Below, piece after piece: positions 33,933 through 42,528 of a stretch of 64,000 nucleotides of DNA. The DNA comes from UBA4312 sp002394635 (lineage in GTDB: Bacteria > Bacillota_I > Bacilli_A > Erysipelotrichales > Erysipelotrichaceae). Each line of letters begins with the position of its first letter. Positions within the stretch are counted from its first letter, which is position 1. Location of the stretch: contig CAMNHO010000010.1 in NCBI GenBank assembly GCA_946539765.1, forward strand, positions 21,498 through 85,497. Reading direction: 5' to 3'. The translations under genes were made by a program, and so were the position numbers. Below the pieces are notes generated by a model. It saw nothing but the letters and a program-made list of their open reading frames with translations, searched no databases and was not told the origin of the DNA.

Positions 33933-34567
33933 GCCTTCTTCTTGAGCAGTTCTCTGAAATCCTTAATGATCGGAATATGATGTTCCTTAAAATCCTTTCG
34001 GTTAAAATCATTGACCATACCGATACAGTGCATCCCCATATTGGTCGCATTCTCAATGGCATACATGGAGTCTTCAAAGACTGTCGTTTCCTGCGGTGTG
34101 GCATGCAAAGTATCCAGCACATATTTGAACATATCCGGATCTCTTTTGCTTGTTTTCATGGAATCCATGGAAAATAGAGCGGACAGATAAGGAACGAGAT
34201 GATATTTGTTTAATACGATCTGTGCAGTTTTCTCGTTGTTAGAAGTCATCACAGCCATCTGGATCCCTTCCTTTTTACATTGTTCAAAGAAAGGAATCAC
34301 GCCCTCTGTCAGTTTGACATCCTGCGCATAATGGACATTGACCCTCTGCATCAGATCCAAATACAGCTGGTCCGGTGTCTGTTCGATCGGATACGTTTCA
34401 GCAATATAAACACATACTTCACTGGCTGTCATTTTTATAAAGTGTTCTTTATGAGCTTGGAAGGATGTTTCAATTCCCAACCTGTCAAATATTTCATCAA
34501 TGATGGTTTCCCATACAAACATACTTTGTACCAATGTATCATCCAGATCAAAAATATATGTTTTCAT
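33929..34567 (-). CDS. HAD-family phosphatase, paralog 1
   Basis: 212 residues with DLDDTLVQSMFVWETI as motif I (DxDDT instead of DxDGT), AVMTSNNEKT as motif II, and KRDPDMFKYVLDTL with VFEDSMYAIENA for III/IV. More diverged than the two following paralogs. First gene of the trio, started from AGGAGGCGT just after tRNA-Arg(CCG); it may share the tRNA promoter. Substrate unknown. Confidence 0.88.
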   Translation of the reverse strand: MKTYIFDLDDTLVQSMFVWETIIDEIFDRLGIETSFQAHKEHFIKMTASEVCVYIAETYPIEQTPDQLYLDLMQRVNVHYAQDVKLTEGVIPFFEQCKKEGIQMAVMTSNNEKTAQIVLNKYHLVPYLSALFSMDSMKTSKRDPDMFKYVLDTLHATPQETTVFEDSMYAIENATNMGMHCIGMVNDFNRKDFKEHHIPIIKDFRELLKKKA

Positions 34568-34584
34568 ACGCCTCCTAAAAAAAA

Positions 34585-34661
34585 TGGCGCGCTCGACAGG
34601 GATCGAACCCGCAACCTTCAGAATCGGAATCTGACACTCTATCCTATTGAGCTACGAGCGC
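34585..34661 (-). tRNA. tRNA-Arg(CCG)
   Basis: 77 nt with encoded CCA. Acceptor GCGCTCG pairs perfectly with CGAGCGC. The anticodon loop TTCCGAT gives CCG (reads CGG). T arm GCGGGTTCGATCCCTGT. It lies 18 bp upstream of the HAD trio on the same strand. Confidence 0.97.
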
Positions 34662-34710
34662 GTACATGTATTATAGCACACTTTTTCACTTCTATTTCAC
34701 ATAATTAAAA

Positions 34711-34732
34711 AATGACTGTTTTCACAGTCATT
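34711..34732 (-). terminator. Terminator after the 239-residue gene
   Basis: AATGACTG with CAGTCATT, 6-base loop, then TTTTTTAATT on the minus strand. Confidence 0.8.
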
Positions 34733-35450
34733 AATTATATAGATCTTCTTTGCCTTCCGGTAAGGTATACGTTTTGGAAACCTCATAATTACTGTACTTC
34801 GTCAGAGACATAACCTCTTTTCCCAGAGCGTCCAATGCCAGTCTGTCGGTTTTTGAAGGGTTTTCCGGCGATAACAGGAAAATAGAGATTGTATAGTAAT
34901 TCTTTCCTTCCAGGTCATAGATGGAATAATCGATCTGGTAAGGGATTTCCTTCCCCGCATCAAAAATCGTTTTCACTGTTTCCATATAGTCTTTTTGTTC
35001 TCCCTGGAACAACAGCTGATTGGTATTTTCATACTCAGCTTCTTTCAGACCATCTGCAAGAACATCCATTTCATAGAGCTGCATATCATCAAATTTACCG
35101 CCGTTACTGCTTTCCATGGTGGAAATCAACAACGCAAACGTATGCCCATCAATATCAAACTGTCCGTAATTATAGGATAAAGCACCGGTTTCTTCGTTTT
35201 TCAGCTTTTCCTGCAAAGAACATCCCTTTGGTAATAACAGATCCTGGTTGATGGCATCCAGATGAAATTTAGCATTGTCATTGACAAACGTATATTTTGA
35301 TGCTGTTTTTTCTTCTGTTTGTTCTTCCTTTGCGTTATCTTTCTTGTTGTAGAAAAGGCTGGATCCTAAAGAGCCCACCATGACAACCACAATCAAGATT
35401 GCAATGATACGCATTAAAAAGACACGTACTTTTTTTCCCATATTTTTCAC
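34731..35450 (-). CDS. Membrane-anchored extracytoplasmic protein
   Basis: 239 residues. A hydrophobic helix at about 10-30 (LMRIIAILIVVVMVGSLGSS) is followed by a Lys/Glu-rich linker and a secreted domain of about 180 residues without cysteine clusters. No family recognised. RBS AAGGAGTG. Stands alone between a tRNA/HAD unit and the DJ-1 gene, with its own terminator. Confidence 0.65.
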   Translation of the reverse strand: MKNMGKKVRVFLMRIIAILIVVVMVGSLGSSLFYNKKDNAKEEQTEEKTASKYTFVNDNAKFHLDAINQDLLLPKGCSLQEKLKNEETGALSYNYGQFDIDGHTFALLISTMESSNGGKFDDMQLYEMDVLADGLKEAEYENTNQLLFQGEQKDYMETVKTIFDAGKEIPYQIDYSIYDLEGKNYYTISIFLLSPENPSKTDRLALDALGKEVMSLTKYSNYEVSKTYTLPEGKEDLYN

Positions 35451-35501
35451 TCCTTGAAATACTTATCTATTGTATCGATAAAAAATATCTTTCGTCAATC
35501 T

Positions 35502-36035
35502 TTATTGGTAGTATACCGATGCCTTTACTTTGTCCGTATGTTCTTTTCCACATAAAAGTTCCAGGACGGCAAACGCAAATTCAATGCTTGCCGCAGCGGA
35601 ACGCCCGGTAACCATATTTCCGTCCGTCACTGCATAGGCATCTACATATTCACCACCGAAATCTTCATTCAATGATGTAAAGCATGTATACTTCCGTCCT
35701 TTCAACAAGCCTTCCTGACCAAGGATCGTCGGGGAAGCACAAATAGCACAGATCTTTTTTGTGTCTGCAAACACATGGATCAATTTCAGGACATCCGGAT
35801 TGGTCCGTAAAGTCAAATGCTGAGGACCCCCCGGCAAGATCAAGCAATCCGCCTGATCGAAATCATAGTTTTTCATATAAATAGTCGGTGTATACATGAT
35901 ACCGAAACGACCGGTCACATCCTCCGGTTGTACGCGTACGACGTCCACATCTACACCACCACGGCGTAACAGGGCAATCGGCCCCATGGCTTCTAGTTCT
36001 TCATATCCGTTATCCAACAGTACAACTGCGCGCAT
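35502..36035 (-). CDS. DJ-1/PfpI-family protein
   Basis: 177 residues from MRAVVLLDNGYEELEA (36035, RBS GAGGTGATAAAA). The nucleophile elbow ICAICASPTILG carries the conserved Cys, and the early Glu (GYEELEAMGP) that tunes its acidity is also present. DJ-1 family members act on glyoxals or protect proteins from damage. YajL/ThiJ-like size. Function by family only. Confidence 0.9.
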   Translation of the reverse strand: MRAVVLLDNGYEELEAMGPIALLRRGGVDVDVVRVQPEDVTGRFGIMYTPTIYMKNYDFDQADCLILPGGPQHLTLRTNPDVLKLIHVFADTKKICAICASPTILGQEGLLKGRKYTCFTSLNEDFGGEYVDAYAVTDGNMVTGRSAAASIEFAFAVLELLCGKEHTDKVKASVYYQ

Positions 36036-36128
36036 TTTTATCACCTCTTCTTAAGTATACTCTGAATAAAAACGATGAGCAAACAGTATCTTTTGATGTA
36101 TAATATTAGGCAATAGTGAGGTGTTTTT

Positions 36129-36713
36129 ATGAAGCAGTTATTTCGACAAGACAGTAAAGAAATCATCGTATTGTCTTTGTTCTACATCTTGATGGGTGTC
36201 GCTTTCATGGTATTGAACGTACATATTTTGAGCACGGCTGTTCGTATCATCGGCGGGATCCTGATTGCGATCGGGATCGGTAATCTTGCGATTCCTTTAT
36301 TGACCAATAGCTTTGATGCATCCATCCTGATCATTGTGATTCCATGTATCCTGTTAGGATCCTATCTGACCGGGAATCCGGCCGGCTTTCTCAGCGCCTG
36401 CTCCCGGATCATCGGCCTTGTCATGGTCTTCAACGGCATCCTGCATCTATCCGGTTCTCATATTTACCGTGTAAACCAATATCCGCGATGGGTCGGGAAC
36501 TTATTGTATGCTGTGATCGTTCTTGTGATTGGAATTGTTCTGGTCGTTCATCCGATTGAATCCGTTCGCACCGTTATGCGTTTTGGCGGCATCCTTTTGA
36601 TCATTGAAGGTGTCTTTACCTTGTTAGGTCACCGCTCGTATCGAAAACATTGCCGTGACAACAATATTATCGAAGGTGAATATATTGAAACCAAGGAGGA
36701 AACTCATGAGTGA
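36129..36713 (+). CDS. DUF308 (HdeD-type) membrane protein
   Basis: 194 residues with six hydrophobic helices in three pairs (LSLFYILMGVAFMVLNV, VRIIGGILIAIGIGNL, LIIVIPCILLGSYL, etc.), as in HdeD-like proteins. Charged tail ends EGEYIETKEETHE. RBS GTGAGGTG. It overlaps the downstream methyltransferase start by 8 bp, so the two are coupled. Function unknown. Confidence 0.85.
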   Translation: MKQLFRQDSKEIIVLSLFYILMGVAFMVLNVHILSTAVRIIGGILIAIGIGNLAIPLLTNSFDASILIIVIPCILLGSYLTGNPAGFLSACSRIIGLVMVFNGILHLSGSHIYRVNQYPRWVGNLLYAVIVLVIGIVLVVHPIESVRTVMRFGGILLIIEGVFTLLGHRSYRKHCRDNNIIEGEYIETKEETHE

Positions 36714-37308
36714 TATCACAGGAAATCCAGCCAAACCGACCGGTCCGGCCGGTGAAAAGATGCTGGAACGCATGAACGCGTCCCATAAGCCATTACGTGA
36801 CTGGGGCCTTTCCTTTGTAAACTGGAAAGAGGGCATGTACATTCTGGATGTTGGCTGCGGTGGCGGAGCCACGATCCGGGATATGTTAGGATATTCTGCC
36901 AACAGTCATATCAACGGGATCGACTATTCCCCCATCAGCGTGAAGATGGCTTGTCAGACAAACCAGAAGGACCTATATAAACAAGTATTCATTTCCCAGG
37001 GAGATGTTACGGATCTTCCCTATGGAGACAATCTGTATGATCTGGTCACAGCCGTGGAGACTATCTACTTCTGGCCGGATCTATCCAAAGCTCTGCAGGA
37101 GATCCATCGTGTCTTAAAACCTGGTGGGCTGTTTCTGATCCTGTGTGAGGGCAGCAATCCGAGTACACCGCGTCCGAACATAGACGGTCACTTCGTGGTC
37201 TATGAACCACAGACTTTAAAAGCCCAATTAAAAGCGGAAGGATTCCATCGTACAGCCTTTGAAAAAGGACAAGGCGAATACATTGCCGTCTGGGGCTGCA
37301 AACAATAG
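36706..37308 (+). CDS. Class I SAM-dependent methyltransferase
   Basis: 200 residues from MSDITGNPAKPTGPAG (36706, RBS AAGGAGGAAACTC). SAM-binding motif ILDVGCGGGATIRDML; acidic loop INGIDYSPISVKMA; LPYGDNLYDLVTAVETIYFW and VLKPGGLFLILCEG complete the Rossmann motifs of the UbiE/Methyltransf_11 type. Acceptor molecule unknown. Coupled to the DUF308 gene. Confidence 0.9.
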   Translation: MSDITGNPAKPTGPAGEKMLERMNASHKPLRDWGLSFVNWKEGMYILDVGCGGGATIRDMLGYSANSHINGIDYSPISVKMACQTNQKDLYKQVFISQGDVTDLPYGDNLYDLVTAVETIYFWPDLSKALQEIHRVLKPGGLFLILCEGSNPSTPRPNIDGHFVVYEPQTLKAQLKAEGFHRTAFEKGQGEYIAVWGCKQ

Positions 37309-37333
37309 CTTGTCATCGTGACAGGCTTTTTTT
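37307..37333 (+). terminator. Terminator of the methyltransferase operon
   Basis: AGCTTGTC pairs with GACAGGCT through one G-U, then seven T's. Confidence 0.8.
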
Positions 37334-37466
37334 ATAGGTCCTCTTCCCTCTAAACCGTCGACATCTTATGGATCCATGGTAAGCAGCTTCTTATTATCCT
37401 GGTCGTTATTTTATTGACTTTTTGCATATTATGCATTACAGTGTATAATACAAAGGAGGCAATAAT

Positions 37467-37838
37467 ATGATCCTTACGTTCGATTTTTCCAGCCATGTAC
37501 CTTTGTACATGCAGCTGCGGAATCAGATTGTGATCGCAATTGCCCAGGGAAGACTAAATCCCGGTGAGAAGTTGCCGACGATCCGTTCTTTGGCAGAAGA
37601 AAGCGGTATTAATATGATGACGGTTTCAAAGGCGTATCAGATGTTGAAACAAGAAGGATATATTGTTACGGACCGCCGTCATGGAGCTACCGTAGCCAGT
37701 GGTAAATCTGTTTCTGTCAGCGAAGAAACGATGAAAGAATTAAAATTGCGTATTTCCGAACTTCGCTTATCCGGAATGAAAAAAGAAGACATTTTATTGT
37801 TATGTGAAACACTCTATGATCAAGGAGACAATGTATGA
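37467..37838 (+). CDS. GntR-family regulator, YtrA type
   Basis: 123 residues. Winged HTH with the YtrA signature: VPLYMQLRNQIVIAIAQGRL, PGEKLPTIRSLAEESGINMMTVSKAYQMLKQEGYI. The short C-terminus (about 45 residues) is the YtrA dimer tail. RBS AAAGGAGGCAATAAT with TATAAT just before it. Its stop overlaps the next gene (ATGA), so it probably controls the following membrane protein. Confidence 0.92.
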   Translation: MILTFDFSSHVPLYMQLRNQIVIAIAQGRLNPGEKLPTIRSLAEESGINMMTVSKAYQMLKQEGYIVTDRRHGATVASGKSVSVSEETMKELKLRISELRLSGMKKEDILLLCETLYDQGDNV

Positions 37839-39160
37839 TAAAAAACATCCTATGGCTGTCCGTTTTTTGGATTGCCCCTTTACAGGTCTATCTGTTATTG
37901 AATCAAACCAAGTTTAAAAAGAATATCGTTTTAGGTGTGACACTTCCATCCCAGGCCAGAGAAAACCCCGATGTACTAAACGAGCTGGCCCGTTTTAAAA
38001 GAAGAGAAATTGCCGGTTGTCTGTTTTTGCTGGCATTGATCGGGCCCTGCCTGCTTATATCCAATACCGAGACCATGATGGCTTTCTGGGGGACATGGAT
38101 CGATCTGTGTATCATACTTCCATACATCCCATTGATTCTTTCCCACCAGAAACTGATGGAAATCAAAGAGAAAAACGACTGGGTGCAAGCGCAAAGACAA
38201 GTGATAGTCGATACACGCGCTCTGCCGGATGATCGCTGGGTTTCGCCATGGGTCTTTGTTCCGGCTGTTCTTGCTTGTCTGGTACCGGGCCTGTATGATC
38301 ATGATTTTTGGATCTTGTCGGCGATTATGGCTGTTCTATGTGCTGCGATGGCATTTGGTTATCGTTATCTCTATCGCAACAAAGCGGAGATGGTGGATAG
38401 CAATATTGAGCTCACCCGGGCTTTAACACAGATCCGCAAATACAACTGGTCAAAGATATGGATTCTGATGACATATTTGATGGCTTGTGTTTCTTTATGT
38501 ATGACTTTATCTTTTCAGTACCCGAAAGCAGCCTTGTTGCTCATGATTGCCATAACGGTGATCATGGTCGTCTTAAGCATTCGCATTGAAATGCGGATGC
38601 GCACCATTCAAGAACGACTGACAAAGGATAGCGGCACCGACTGGTATGTCGATGATGATGCACACTGGATCGGCGGTTTTCTTTACTACAATCCCGATGA
38701 CAGCCGCTTGATCATCAACGAGCGGATCGGAATGAACTCTACGATCAATATGGCTAGACCGGCCGGCAAGATCTTTATGGGCTTTACCATTCTCCTTCTT
38801 GCTGCTTTGCCGTTTTTCGGGATCCTGTTTGGATCCGGACCAATCGATATCCAGGTGAATAATGATGTAATCGTAGCCAAGGAAGGCTGGACTACCTATA
38901 CCATCGAAACCGAGGATATCGAAGAGATTACCGTCCTGGATGCATTACCGGAAGGGATGGTACGTATCATGGGGACCGGAATGGATACCCTATTGAAGGG
39001 AGACTTCTCCTGCACGGAATATGGAAAGATGAAGGTTCTTCTTGATCCAACCCAAGGTCCGTTCGTACTGATCAGGACCAAGGAAGGAAGGCTTTACTTA
39101 TTAGGAACAAGAGATAATAAAATGACACAATCCTTAAGCAGCCTGAACGGATCCTCTTAA
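37835..39160 (+). CDS. DUF5808/DUF1648-like multi-pass membrane protein
   Basis: 441 residues with roughly eight membrane helices. Near residue 275 the phrase WIGGFLYYNPDDSRLIINER with GMNSTINMARP matches DUF5808. Proteins of this kind with a YtrA-type GntR partner occur widely in Firmicutes and are linked to envelope stress or antimicrobial peptides by context. The C-terminal 110 residues form an exposed domain. Role unknown. Confidence 0.8.
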   Translation: MIKNILWLSVFWIAPLQVYLLLNQTKFKKNIVLGVTLPSQARENPDVLNELARFKRREIAGCLFLLALIGPCLLISNTETMMAFWGTWIDLCIILPYIPLILSHQKLMEIKEKNDWVQAQRQVIVDTRALPDDRWVSPWVFVPAVLACLVPGLYDHDFWILSAIMAVLCAAMAFGYRYLYRNKAEMVDSNIELTRALTQIRKYNWSKIWILMTYLMACVSLCMTLSFQYPKAALLLMIAITVIMVVLSIRIEMRMRTIQERLTKDSGTDWYVDDDAHWIGGFLYYNPDDSRLIINERIGMNSTINMARPAGKIFMGFTILLLAALPFFGILFGSGPIDIQVNNDVIVAKEGWTTYTIETEDIEEITVLDALPEGMVRIMGTGMDTLLKGDFSCTEYGKMKVLLDPTQGPFVLIRTKEGRLYLLGTRDNKMTQSLSSLNGSS

Positions 39161-39307
39161 GGCATATCAAAGCGTTTTGGCTGCCTGAAAGTACTTTAGA
39201 TAGAACATATTATCGATATGCGATAGGATGGTCTCAACAAACACACGAAATATATCGATTGGCCGAAAGATATATGCATAAAAAAACGGCCTGGAAAGAA
39301 GAGTGAC

Positions 39308-40018
39308 ATGAAAGTTTATATTTTATTAACGGTGCTGGCAATGACAGCTCTGGCTGTTGTGCCGGCCATCCTATGGAAGCATAAAACCAAGGCTTCCTGG
39401 AAAAGTTATTTTATTGGTTTTGTGATCTTTATGCTCTTTGCGCGTATCCTGGAACCCCTTTTGCATATGGTATGTCTGATAATTGACAGTCCTGTATCCA
39501 GGTTGATAAATCATTCGGCCATCTTGTATGGACTTTACGGAGGACTGGCTGCCGGGCTCTTTGAAGAAACCGGAAGGTACACGGCTTTCCGATGGATCTT
39601 AAAAAACCAGAAAAGACCAGCTGATGCCGTGATGTACGGATGGGGCCATGGAGGCATAGAAATACTGACGATCATTGTTCCGGTATTGATCCTGGCCCTG
39701 CTGCCAAACCCGGATCCAGCTGTACAGGGTGCTTTGCCTGATATAACAATTGCTTATCTGGCCTCAGCCTTGTTTGAACGGATCTTAGCTGTCAGCATCC
39801 ACGTTTGTTTATCCGTATGGGTCTGGAAAGCGGTCCACCAAAAAAAGATAATCTGGTTTGCAGCAGCGATCCTGATGCACGCATTGATCGATTTTCCGGT
39901 CGGATTGTATCAAAAAGGACTTCTACCACCGGTGAGTATGATGATCTGGCTGGTTATGATCACTTTGGTTTTGGTTATTTATACTATACAACTTTATAAA
40001 AAGATGGATCGGTCATGA
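39308..40018 (+). CDS. YhfC-family intramembrane metalloprotease
   Basis: 236 residues with about seven membrane helices. Family motifs in helices: GLFEETGRY (Glu86-Glu87), YGWGHGGIEIL (His near 113) and ILMHALIDFP, the Glu/His set proposed to form the active site. Substrate unknown. RBS AGAAGAGTG. Single gene ended by a bidirectional terminator shared with the HAD gene opposite. Confidence 0.85.
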   Translation: MKVYILLTVLAMTALAVVPAILWKHKTKASWKSYFIGFVIFMLFARILEPLLHMVCLIIDSPVSRLINHSAILYGLYGGLAAGLFEETGRYTAFRWILKNQKRPADAVMYGWGHGGIEILTIIVPVLILALLPNPDPAVQGALPDITIAYLASALFERILAVSIHVCLSVWVWKAVHQKKIIWFAAAILMHALIDFPVGLYQKGLLPPVSMMIWLVMITLVLVIYTIQLYKKMDRS

Positions 40019-40030
40019 TCCATCTTATTT
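40002..40030. terminator. Bidirectional terminator
   Basis: AGATGGATC and GATCCATCT stem with A- and T-rich flanks between convergent genes; it overlaps both stop regions. Confidence 0.8.
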
Positions 40031-40831
40031 TAGTATATGTTTTTCAATGTAATCCGCCCATCCGTCTTCGGCACATGGCAGATCGGTAATGGCATCGGCA
40101 ATGGTCTTGGTGTCATCGCTTCCATTTAACATACAGACCCCTGTACCGCTGATTTCCAGCAAATCGTTATCATTGGTAGTATCTCCAAAAGCAATCACAT
40201 CCTCTAGTGAAATATTGTTGTATTCACAGAACTTTTCCAGAGCATACGCCTTTTTGATGTTCTTATCCCCAAATTCGATCAAGTCCGACTGCGTCTTAAA
40301 CGCATGGTAATACGGAGATGGATGCTCAGCCACATACGCTTCGATCTTCGGCATCATTTCATCGGTCGTCCGAAACAACAACAGCGGCGTTTCTTCATTA
40401 TAAAAATCAGAGAGGTCCTCGGTAATACGGTAAAACCGCCGGGTCATCTCGGAAGAAGTCTTGATATTATGGTCAGCCCGCGTACATAGGATGCCCCCGT
40501 CAATGTGCTTGAAGACCAGGCAATGAAACGGTTCCATCAAGGCCACAATTTCTTTACACCATTCTTTTTTTAATAGGAAGTACTCATGGTACTGCTGGTG
40601 CAGACCATCCCATAAACCGGCCCCGTTTAATCCGATGATGATATCACAATCCATGATTCCCCAGCTTTGCAGCATATTTTTCAAAGCGCCGACCGGACGA
40701 CCAGAAGCCAGTCCGAATAAGTCTCCCTGGGCCTGGATGGCCTGGATCGCTCTTCGGGTTCTTTCAGTAATCGGCTGGTGATGCATTGTCAGCGTACTGT
40801 CCACATCACATAAAATCAGTTTTTTTGTCAT
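40025..40831 (-). CDS. HAD-IIB (Cof-type) phosphatase
   Basis: 268 residues, normal for Cof proteins. Motif I CDVDSTL (DxDST, a slight variant), motif II LASGRP, Lys in DLIEFGDKNIKKAYAL, motif IV IAFGDTTNDNDLLEISG. Likely dephosphorylates sugar phosphates or flavin/pyridoxal phosphates. It follows the MazG-like gene by 24 bp on the same strand. Confidence 0.9.
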   Translation of the reverse strand: MTKKLILCDVDSTLTMHHQPITERTRRAIQAIQAQGDLFGLASGRPVGALKNMLQSWGIMDCDIIIGLNGAGLWDGLHQQYHEYFLLKKEWCKEIVALMEPFHCLVFKHIDGGILCTRADHNIKTSSEMTRRFYRITEDLSDFYNEETPLLLFRTTDEMMPKIEAYVAEHPSPYYHAFKTQSDLIEFGDKNIKKAYALEKFCEYNNISLEDVIAFGDTTNDNDLLEISGTGVCMLNGSDDTKTIADAITDLPCAEDGWADYIEKHILK

Positions 40832-40855
40832 TGTATGTCATCCCTCATGCTTGTA

Positions 40856-41179
40856 TTATTGATATTCTGTATACTTCTTTGAAGACCCTTTGACCTTTTC
40901 AACCGGATACTTTTCAATGTTCTGCTGCAATTTTTCCAATACGATCGTTTCCAGATCCACATCCAGGGCATCCGCCATCACAATGCAATAATTGACCACA
41001 TCGGCCAGTTCCTGACATACATGTTCCTTATCATATTGTGTGTCGCTCCATTGAAAACACTCCAGCAATTCCCCGGCTTCGATGGCAATCGATTTAGCTA
41101 CATTAGCCGGTGTATGATACTGATGCCAGTCCCGTTCATCATTAAATTGGCGAATAGCCTGCTGTGCTTTATTCCACAT
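40856..41179 (-). CDS. MazG-like nucleotide pyrophosphohydrolase
   Basis: 107 residues from MWNKAQQAIRQFNDER (41179), where GGAGG lies 8 bases upstream; the ATG 15 bases earlier overlaps that ribosome site and is rejected. IEAGELLECFQW and ELADVVNYCIVMAD carry the two acidic EXXE/EXXD metal sites of the XTP3-transactivated-protein-A/MazG-like family, which hydrolyses (d)NTPs such as dCTP. House-cleaning role inferred. Confidence 0.9.
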   Translation of the reverse strand: MWNKAQQAIRQFNDERDWHQYHTPANVAKSIAIEAGELLECFQWSDTQYDKEHVCQELADVVNYCIVMADALDVDLETIVLEKLQQNIEKYPVEKVKGSSKKYTEYQ

Positions 41180-41244
41180 ATGTTTTTCCTCCACATTGGT
41201 TTTATTATAAAGCGTATTTTTAAGAATTAAAAGACGGCTTAAAA

Positions 41245-41263
41245 AAAGACTCCCGAGGAGTCT
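41245..41263 (-). terminator. Terminator of the macro-domain gene
   Basis: Minus strand AAGACTCC, 3-base loop, GGAGTCTT, then TTTTT. It touches the stop codon. Confidence 0.8.
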
Positions 41264-42450
41264 TAAAATACAGGCTGATCATAGACAAACAAAGCTTCGT
41301 TAATCTCGTAGATCTCATGGTTTCCGTTGGCAATGAAATAGGAAACAATAAGGTCTCTTTTATCACTGGCTGATAACGGTGCCTTGGCTTTGTCCATGAA
41401 TTCTCTGGTTTCATCCAATGTCAGTTCCAGCGCAATGGCCAGGGCAAGACAAAGATCTTTGTCCGGAGCCTTTAGAGAAATACGGATGGAACGTAGAGTA
41501 TCCATACTGATATTAGCCTTTCGACAAAGGAGTGGATCCGGCAGATCCTTTTGTTTACAATAGGATAAGAAATCCTCTTTCCATGTTGTTTCCTTGTTTT
41601 CTTCTTCCTGTGGCCCTTCGACAGCTACAGCGTCTTCCACCGTTTCTTCGATAACTTCTTCCACAACCGGTGCTTCCGGTGGTTTCGGTGGTTCATCTTG
41701 GTGGAAGAACCATTTAAAGTTATCTGGATCATAGGCTGGTTTTTCTTCAGCTTTTCCCTTCTTTGTTTTTTTCTTTCCGGCTTTTTTATTCATGCCCACG
41801 GTTAGCCCCGATGGACGGTTGGCTTCTTCATGGTCGTCGGCATCAATAAACCAGGCATTCGGCTTGATGGGCTGTTCTTGCTCCACACCGACCAGCTTTT
41901 TCACCTTTTTAACAAAGTCCGAAGTTGTTTCCGGTTCCCTGGTTTCCTCTGTCACTTCTTCTTTCCAGTTCTTTGAAATATAAGCATCCAGCGCCTTGGT
42001 CGTTTCTTCTGGTAATGAGATCATTTCTTTATTATCCACAACGATCGTCAGATCCATATCTTCAGTTTCCAGAAAAGTACCGATTACATTCATCGGTGCC
42101 TGACGCACCATATCCTTTTCAAAGCCCGGCTTTTTACAACAGATCAAAGGCATGGCCAGGGATTGACAATGATGATACAAAGCCATATCTATACAAGCTT
42201 GATAACAATCCTCCAGCCTTGCTTGTTCATGATGGGTTCCCCCTAACCAGATGGGTTCTTGAATATGAATGACCTTCTTACATGGCAAATCAAAGCCCGG
42301 GGTCATGGCCGGTGTTGACTGTAAAGCCTCTCTGGCCGGTTTTAACTGTGGTCCAGCCGCTTCATAAAGCCCCAGATCCATATTTTCATCGTTGACAATG
42401 GCATCGGCTTTTGTTTCAGCCAGCTTTCCCTGTATGATCTTAAATGGCAT
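41263..42450 (-). CDS. Macro-domain protein with C-terminal HTH-like domain
   Basis: 395 residues. Residues 1-165 are a macro domain (PFKIIQGKLAETKADAIVN, AMPLICCKKPGF, then VIGTFLETED). Residues about 170-290 are a Lys/Glu/Pro-rich linker. The last 100 residues are helical (FLSYCKQKDLPDPLLCRKA, DTLRSIRISLKAPDKDLCLA, LELTLDETREFMDKA), resembling an XRE-like fold. Macro domains bind or hydrolyse ADP-ribose. The expected glycine loops are weakly kept (AAGPQLKPAREAL), so binding may be altered. RBS GAGGAAGTGAAATT. Confidence 0.75.
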   Translation of the reverse strand: MPFKIIQGKLAETKADAIVNDENMDLGLYEAAGPQLKPAREALQSTPAMTPGFDLPCKKVIHIQEPIWLGGTHHEQARLEDCYQACIDMALYHHCQSLAMPLICCKKPGFEKDMVRQAPMNVIGTFLETEDMDLTIVVDNKEMISLPEETTKALDAYISKNWKEEVTEETREPETTSDFVKKVKKLVGVEQEQPIKPNAWFIDADDHEEANRPSGLTVGMNKKAGKKKTKKGKAEEKPAYDPDNFKWFFHQDEPPKPPEAPVVEEVIEETVEDAVAVEGPQEEENKETTWKEDFLSYCKQKDLPDPLLCRKANISMDTLRSIRISLKAPDKDLCLALAIALELTLDETREFMDKAKAPLSASDKRDLIVSYFIANGNHEIYEINEALFVYDQPVF

Positions 42451-42528
42451 AATTTCACTTCCTCTTTTTTATTTATTATACATGGAATTTCAGGCAGGTG
42501 AAATGCGCATCTTTAACTTTTCAACGGT

